Shown here piece after piece: positions 27,493-30,550 of a DNA stretch of 30,550 bases (positions within the stretch are counted from its first letter, which is position 1; every line of letters begins with the position of its first letter). Made by a program: the position numbers and the translations under genes. The notes under the pieces are model-generated. The model was not told the DNA's origin. It saw only the letters and a program-made list of their open reading frames with translations, and did not search any database. The DNA is taken from IMG/VR virus record IMGVR_UViG_3300029267_001809, positions 1 to 30,550 of that record; one strand, written 5' to 3'. The stretch comes from a virus.

Positions 27493-29634
27493 TTATGCTG
27501 CCTCCTTCATTTGTTCAAGGACCACAGTATAGTGGTCCGCTGCTTCGTTTAGCAGATCGTCAAACTCTTCCATACGGCCAGCATTTTCCAGCTCATCAGC
27601 TGCTTGGTCCAGTACTCTGTCAATGGCGTCCGGGTCGTCATCCAGGTCCCCGTTAAGAATACGGTTCAGCATTTTGACTGCCTCGGGTTCTTCGGTTTCT
27701 GGGGTGGGCTCGGGTGCTTTTTCCTGATCCGGCTCTGGCTCAGGTTCGGGGGTAGGTTCACTTGCGTGGGATATAGCCACCTTATCATTCCCATCAAATT
27801 TCCACGTTTTACCCTCTTCTCCCATTCGTCTCGTAAACTCGATGCTCTCATCGTCAATATTGCCTTTTTTAGTTTCGAGAGATCGCTTTAGACTCGCTGT
27901 AGTCCGGTTTTCAAATTTGGCCCGAACCTTTTCGACTAATGAAGGTTTCACGTTGCCCATCCCCTTGTATGTATCGACATAATCCATCGCAGCATCCACG
28001 GCTGCTTCTATATCCGAATGGAATTTTTCACCATAAAAGGATTTAGATTCTTTGTTTACAGTTGCCAAGAAAGAGCTATCTATTGGAGTGAGATACAAAT
28101 GAACTTGGATTCGCGACTCAAAGCCATTTTCGCCTTTCAGATCAAATGCGGTATGGATGGATTGTCCGCTCACAGAGCCCCCGGCATTTGGATCTATGAC
28201 ATATCCCCGTGCCTCCATTTTTTGCTCGACCTTATCGAATTGCAATTGCAACTCTTCCGAGGTCATCGCTTCTGATAATTTTGTAATGGTTCCTTCATGC
28301 GCCCATGCCGCGATTTTTTGCCCTGCATTTGTTTGGATCTGATACTGAACCTTTCCAGAAACATCATCTTTTGTGATCTCTTTAATCCAACCCTTATATG
28401 ATTTCCCATCAGGCATTTCATAACGCACCATATCATTTATCTTGACATCCACTTCCGGTCCGGGCTCCGGGGTAGGTTCCGGCCGGTTCGCATACCCACG
28501 GACATACATGTCGTCTACATATTTATCCCATTCTTCTTGTGTCATTTTCCCGTTCTGGAAATACTCCCATACTCGCCCAGCCGATTCCGCATTCCCTAAA
28601 CGGATACCAGGGATCTTTTCTCTGCCAATATTTGCAAGCCTAAGCCTTTCCGCCGCTTCTTCGTCGTATCCTCGCTTTGTTTGCAAGTCCTGTATTATCC
28701 GTCGGAGTCCATCGACCCCTTTATCTTCTATCACTGCCTGGATATTCACTTCCGTCATTCCCAGGTCCAGAGCCTCCCGTTCAAGGGCGGCGATAGCGGC
28801 ATCTTCCTCTCGCGCTTTTTCCTGCTCCCGCGCTTTTTCTTCCGCCGCCTTCCAGCCATCAATTTGTTTTTGCAGATCCGCATTTAGCGCAATAGCCGCG
28901 CTAAGTTGCGCCTGTACGTTTTTGATGGTCATATCCATGTCCTCGGAGTCTTCCCTTTGCGCCGTGATTTCCATCATGAGGTCATCCCGTGCGGCCGAGG
29001 TAATCTCCAGATCTGCCTGAGCCGTCCTCAATTCGGCTTTTTGTTTCCCCACCTCTTTTTGGCGTTTCTGGAATCGTTCGGAGTTCTTGGCCGCGATCTG
29101 AGTAATCCGCTTTGAAATTTGCTCCAAGGAGACCTCTCGGTCCTCTTCAGGCGAAACAGCTTGTGTAATATCGCGCTTGTTCAGTAGCCATCGGAAAGCG
29201 ATGATCTTGTCATCGGGCATAATTTTGAGATTATCGTCGTCAGGAGAATGGAAAACGATACTGATTACCTGCCCGTCTGAAAGCGGGATTTGGACAGTGA
29301 TTGACGCGAAAAGGCCGGATCTCTTGACCTTACCAATTATGGCCTCCTGTGCGGTAATCTCATCAAAATTCTTGTTCAATGCCCGGACCAGCGCAGCCAT
29401 TCTCCGTTTAGTTTGGGAGAACTTACGCACAATCACGGCCTCCAGGAGCATCTCAACACCTGGGTTGTATTCTGTCTCGATTTCGTCCATGGTCGCGGTT
29501 TCACACAAAAGTGCCTCATCTTCCGCATCAGCAGACAGCTTGTAATAGATGTCTGCCAAATCCTTGTCGGAGAACGGCTTTGCGAGTAAATCAAGCGTCA
29601 TGTTTACCTTTATACCTTCACTTATTGGATTCAT
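27493..29634 (-). CDS. DarA-like defence-against-restriction protein, 713 aa
   Basis: Residues 1-190 carry the DarA N-terminal pattern: IPLSDGQVISIVFHSPD (about 117-132), FRWLLNKRDITQAVSPEE (147-164) and RITQIAAKNSERF. In phage P1, DarA is an internal head protein needed for packaging other Dar proteins that protect injected DNA from type I restriction. Residues 190-320 are a coiled coil, followed by proline-rich linkers (EPTPEPGPE near 405, EPTPEPEPEPDQE near 625) separating two small domains, and an acidic C-terminus. The start at 29634 overlaps the previous stop (TAATG) with GGAGG upstream. Co-location with the DarB-like giant protein supports the same job. The central domains are not identified. 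Confidence 0.78.
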   Translation of the reverse strand: MNPISEGIKVNMTLDLLAKPFSDKDLADIYYKLSADAEDEALLCETATMDEIETEYNPGVEMLLEAVIVRKFSQTKRRMAALVRALNKNFDEITAQEAIIGKVKRSGLFASITVQIPLSDGQVISIVFHSPDDDNLKIMPDDKIIAFRWLLNKRDITQAVSPEEDREVSLEQISKRITQIAAKNSERFQKRQKEVGKQKAELRTAQADLEITSAARDDLMMEITAQREDSEDMDMTIKNVQAQLSAAIALNADLQKQIDGWKAAEEKAREQEKAREEDAAIAALEREALDLGMTEVNIQAVIEDKGVDGLRRIIQDLQTKRGYDEEAAERLRLANIGREKIPGIRLGNAESAGRVWEYFQNGKMTQEEWDKYVDDMYVRGYANRPEPTPEPGPEVDVKINDMVRYEMPDGKSYKGWIKEITKDDVSGKVQYQIQTNAGQKIAAWAHEGTITKLSEAMTSEELQLQFDKVEQKMEARGYVIDPNAGGSVSGQSIHTAFDLKGENGFESRIQVHLYLTPIDSSFLATVNKESKSFYGEKFHSDIEAAVDAAMDYVDTYKGMGNVKPSLVEKVRAKFENRTTASLKRSLETKKGNIDDESIEFTRRMGEEGKTWKFDGNDKVAISHASEPTPEPEPEPDQEKAPEPTPETEEPEAVKMLNRILNGDLDDDPDAIDRVLDQAADELENAGRMEEFDDLLNEAADHYTVVLEQMKEAA

Positions 29635-30224
29635 TATGCTGCCTCCTTTAGGGCGTCCAATTCTGCCTGGAGAGTTTCAGACCTCTGTGTTTCCTCGTCA
29701 AGCCGCGCCCGTAAATTGGCCAAGGTTGTTTGTTTATCTTCAATCTCTTCAGTTAAACCCTGTAATTCTTCCCCAAGGGCCTCATTTTCTTCTTTTGCTG
29801 ATGTCAAGGCCCCCGAAACTTGTTCCAACTGTTTTTTCGCGCTTGTTGTGGCTGGTTTCGGTTTCGGGATCTGGACCCTCTTCTTTGCCAAGCGCGTTTG
29901 TTGCTGTTTCAGGAATTTGGGCTCATTCTTTTTGACAAAAGTGATGACTTCCCCAACCGCCTTTTTCAGGTCGTCTACATGCTTAATGGGGATAGCTTTG
30001 TTGTTTAGCTTCACCTGGAAAATAGAACCATTGGCTTTGGCTTTCAAAAGTAGTTTCTGCCCACTTTCAAAGTGCAAAGTGGCTGCCTTTGTTTGGTAGC
30101 CAGACTCCCGTTTAGGTCGGTTGTTGGCAACCACCTCTTTGATGTGAAGATCCTGTTTCTCGAAGGCATTGATAACCTTCTTCAAACCTCTCTCGTTGAA
30201 GTTCTTAAAATCTATTGAAATCAT
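29634..30224 (-). CDS. DarA-associated coiled-coil protein, 196 aa
   Basis: An N-terminal domain (MISIDFKNFNERGLKKVINA, RESGYQTKAATLHFESGQKL, up to about residue 100) resembles small proteins I recall next to DarA in phages and mobile elements. It is followed by a basic linker (RVQIPKPKPATTSAKK) and a long coiled coil (about 130-196). The ATG overlaps the upstream stop as ATGA, with AAGGAG ahead. Its last codons (KEAA) provide the GGAGG for the DarA-like gene, so the pair is translationally coupled. Role inferred as a partner of DarA; no enzymatic motif is visible. Confidence 0.62.
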   Translation of the reverse strand: MISIDFKNFNERGLKKVINAFEKQDLHIKEVVANNRPKRESGYQTKAATLHFESGQKLLLKAKANGSIFQVKLNNKAIPIKHVDDLKKAVGEVITFVKKNEPKFLKQQQTRLAKKRVQIPKPKPATTSAKKQLEQVSGALTSAKEENEALGEELQGLTEEIEDKQTTLANLRARLDEETQRSETLQAELDALKEAA

Positions 30225-30550
30225 GATGCTTTCTCCTTTTCAGGCAGTAGCCCCTCGAATACAATTTTAAAGCCTTTCCAATGATGAAAATTATCGGATA
30301 AATCGTCAGGGGTTACTCCTATCCAATAATCGAAAATACCCGCAAAATAGAAGAATTTAGCCACCAATTCAGAGCATACTGCCCCCCTAAACCCTCGAAT
30401 CCTTGACAGAGGCGGAAAAAGGTGGAAAAACAATCGATATAGGGGGAACTCATCCCCTTTATGCCTCTGGATATTGTCAAACGCAGCCAGGAACACGTTT
30501 AGATCAATAGAATCATGCCTGGCAATCAACATGGGTTTTCCGGCATAATC
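30221..30550 (-). CDS. Permuted papain-like (YiiX-type) peptidase, 3' part only
   Basis: The visible 109 codons are the C-terminal part of a gene running off the right edge; the frame is open through 30550, and a Met at 30532 is probably internal. The segment AVCSELVAKFFYFAG followed by GVTPDDLSD is the C-terminal Cys half of the circularly permuted NlpC/P60 (YiiX/YebB-like) fold, whose His half would lie upstream, outside the window. Such amidase or peptidase domains recur in polyvalent phage proteins. Here it opens the DarA-like operon. Catalytic competence cannot be judged from this fragment. Confidence 0.6.
   Translation of the reverse strand, partial: DYAGKPMLIARHDSIDLNVFLAAFDNIQRHKGDEFPLYRLFFHLFPPLSRIRGFRGAVCSELVAKFFYFAGIFDYWIGVTPDDLSDNFHHWKGFKIVFEGLLPEKEKAS

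Noticed and set aside
1-30550. CRISPR array or insertion sequence
   Set aside because: No regular short repeat-spacer series and no transposase or terminal inverted repeats were seen by eye.

Overview
The window looks like about 30.5 kb of a temperate, T4-like (myovirus-type) bacteriophage genome. Nearly all genes from the right end down to about 1.8 kb lie on the minus strand in one tightly overlapping late-type operon. A plus-strand integrase and one small gene sit at the left end. The host is probably a selenocysteine-using bacterium, perhaps a Desulfobacterota member. That guess rests on a 3' half of a CCA-encoding tRNA-Sec gene at 1176-1242, next to the integrase. This half-gene looks like the phage attachment site, because phage genes lie on both sides of it.

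Following minus-strand transcription from the right end: (1) A block of proteins of the polyvalent or defence-evasion type: a partial permuted papain-like peptidase, a 196-aa coiled-coil protein, a DarA-like protein with a DarA N-terminal domain, a small charged protein, an HExxH metallopeptidase, a 120-aa protein and a 276-aa appendage protein. (2) One 11.66-kb gene for a 3,886-aa polyvalent protein. It carries a pyrophosphatase-like domain, a ParB-like domain, a RelA/SpoT-like domain, a DdrB-type ParB domain, an N6-adenine methyltransferase and an SF2/SNF2-like helicase. (3) A set of small tail-fibre or appendage genes. One of these is broken into three reading frames around a perfect 146-bp direct repeat. 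(4) A complete diversity-generating retroelement (DGR): a target adhesin with a C-terminal variable repeat (VR), a template repeat (TR), a reverse transcriptase and two downstream small genes. (5) Two very short genes, then portal, a prohead protease/scaffold-like protein, and small membrane, coiled-coil and DUF5675 proteins. (6) The attP-like site and the integrase.

The clearest system is the DGR. TR (7916-8046) and VR (8140-8270) align without gaps over 131 bp. Of 27 template adenines, 21 are substituted in the VR, against 2 of 104 other positions. All ten TR asparagine codons have changed.

The most novel-looking signal is in the giant protein. Three recurrences of an AKTLDDI-x2-VF-x2-LF helix module each follow a hydrophobic-x-Glu/Ser-Ala (or Thr-Ser) site. 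These sites fall between enzymatic domains and resemble T4 prohead-protease sites, and a candidate prohead protease is encoded in the same operon. I infer, without proof, that the giant protein may be packaged in the head and cut into separate effectors.

No large terminase, major capsid, sheath or baseplate gene was recognised; these probably lie outside the window. All family assignments are from reading motifs by eye, with no database search.
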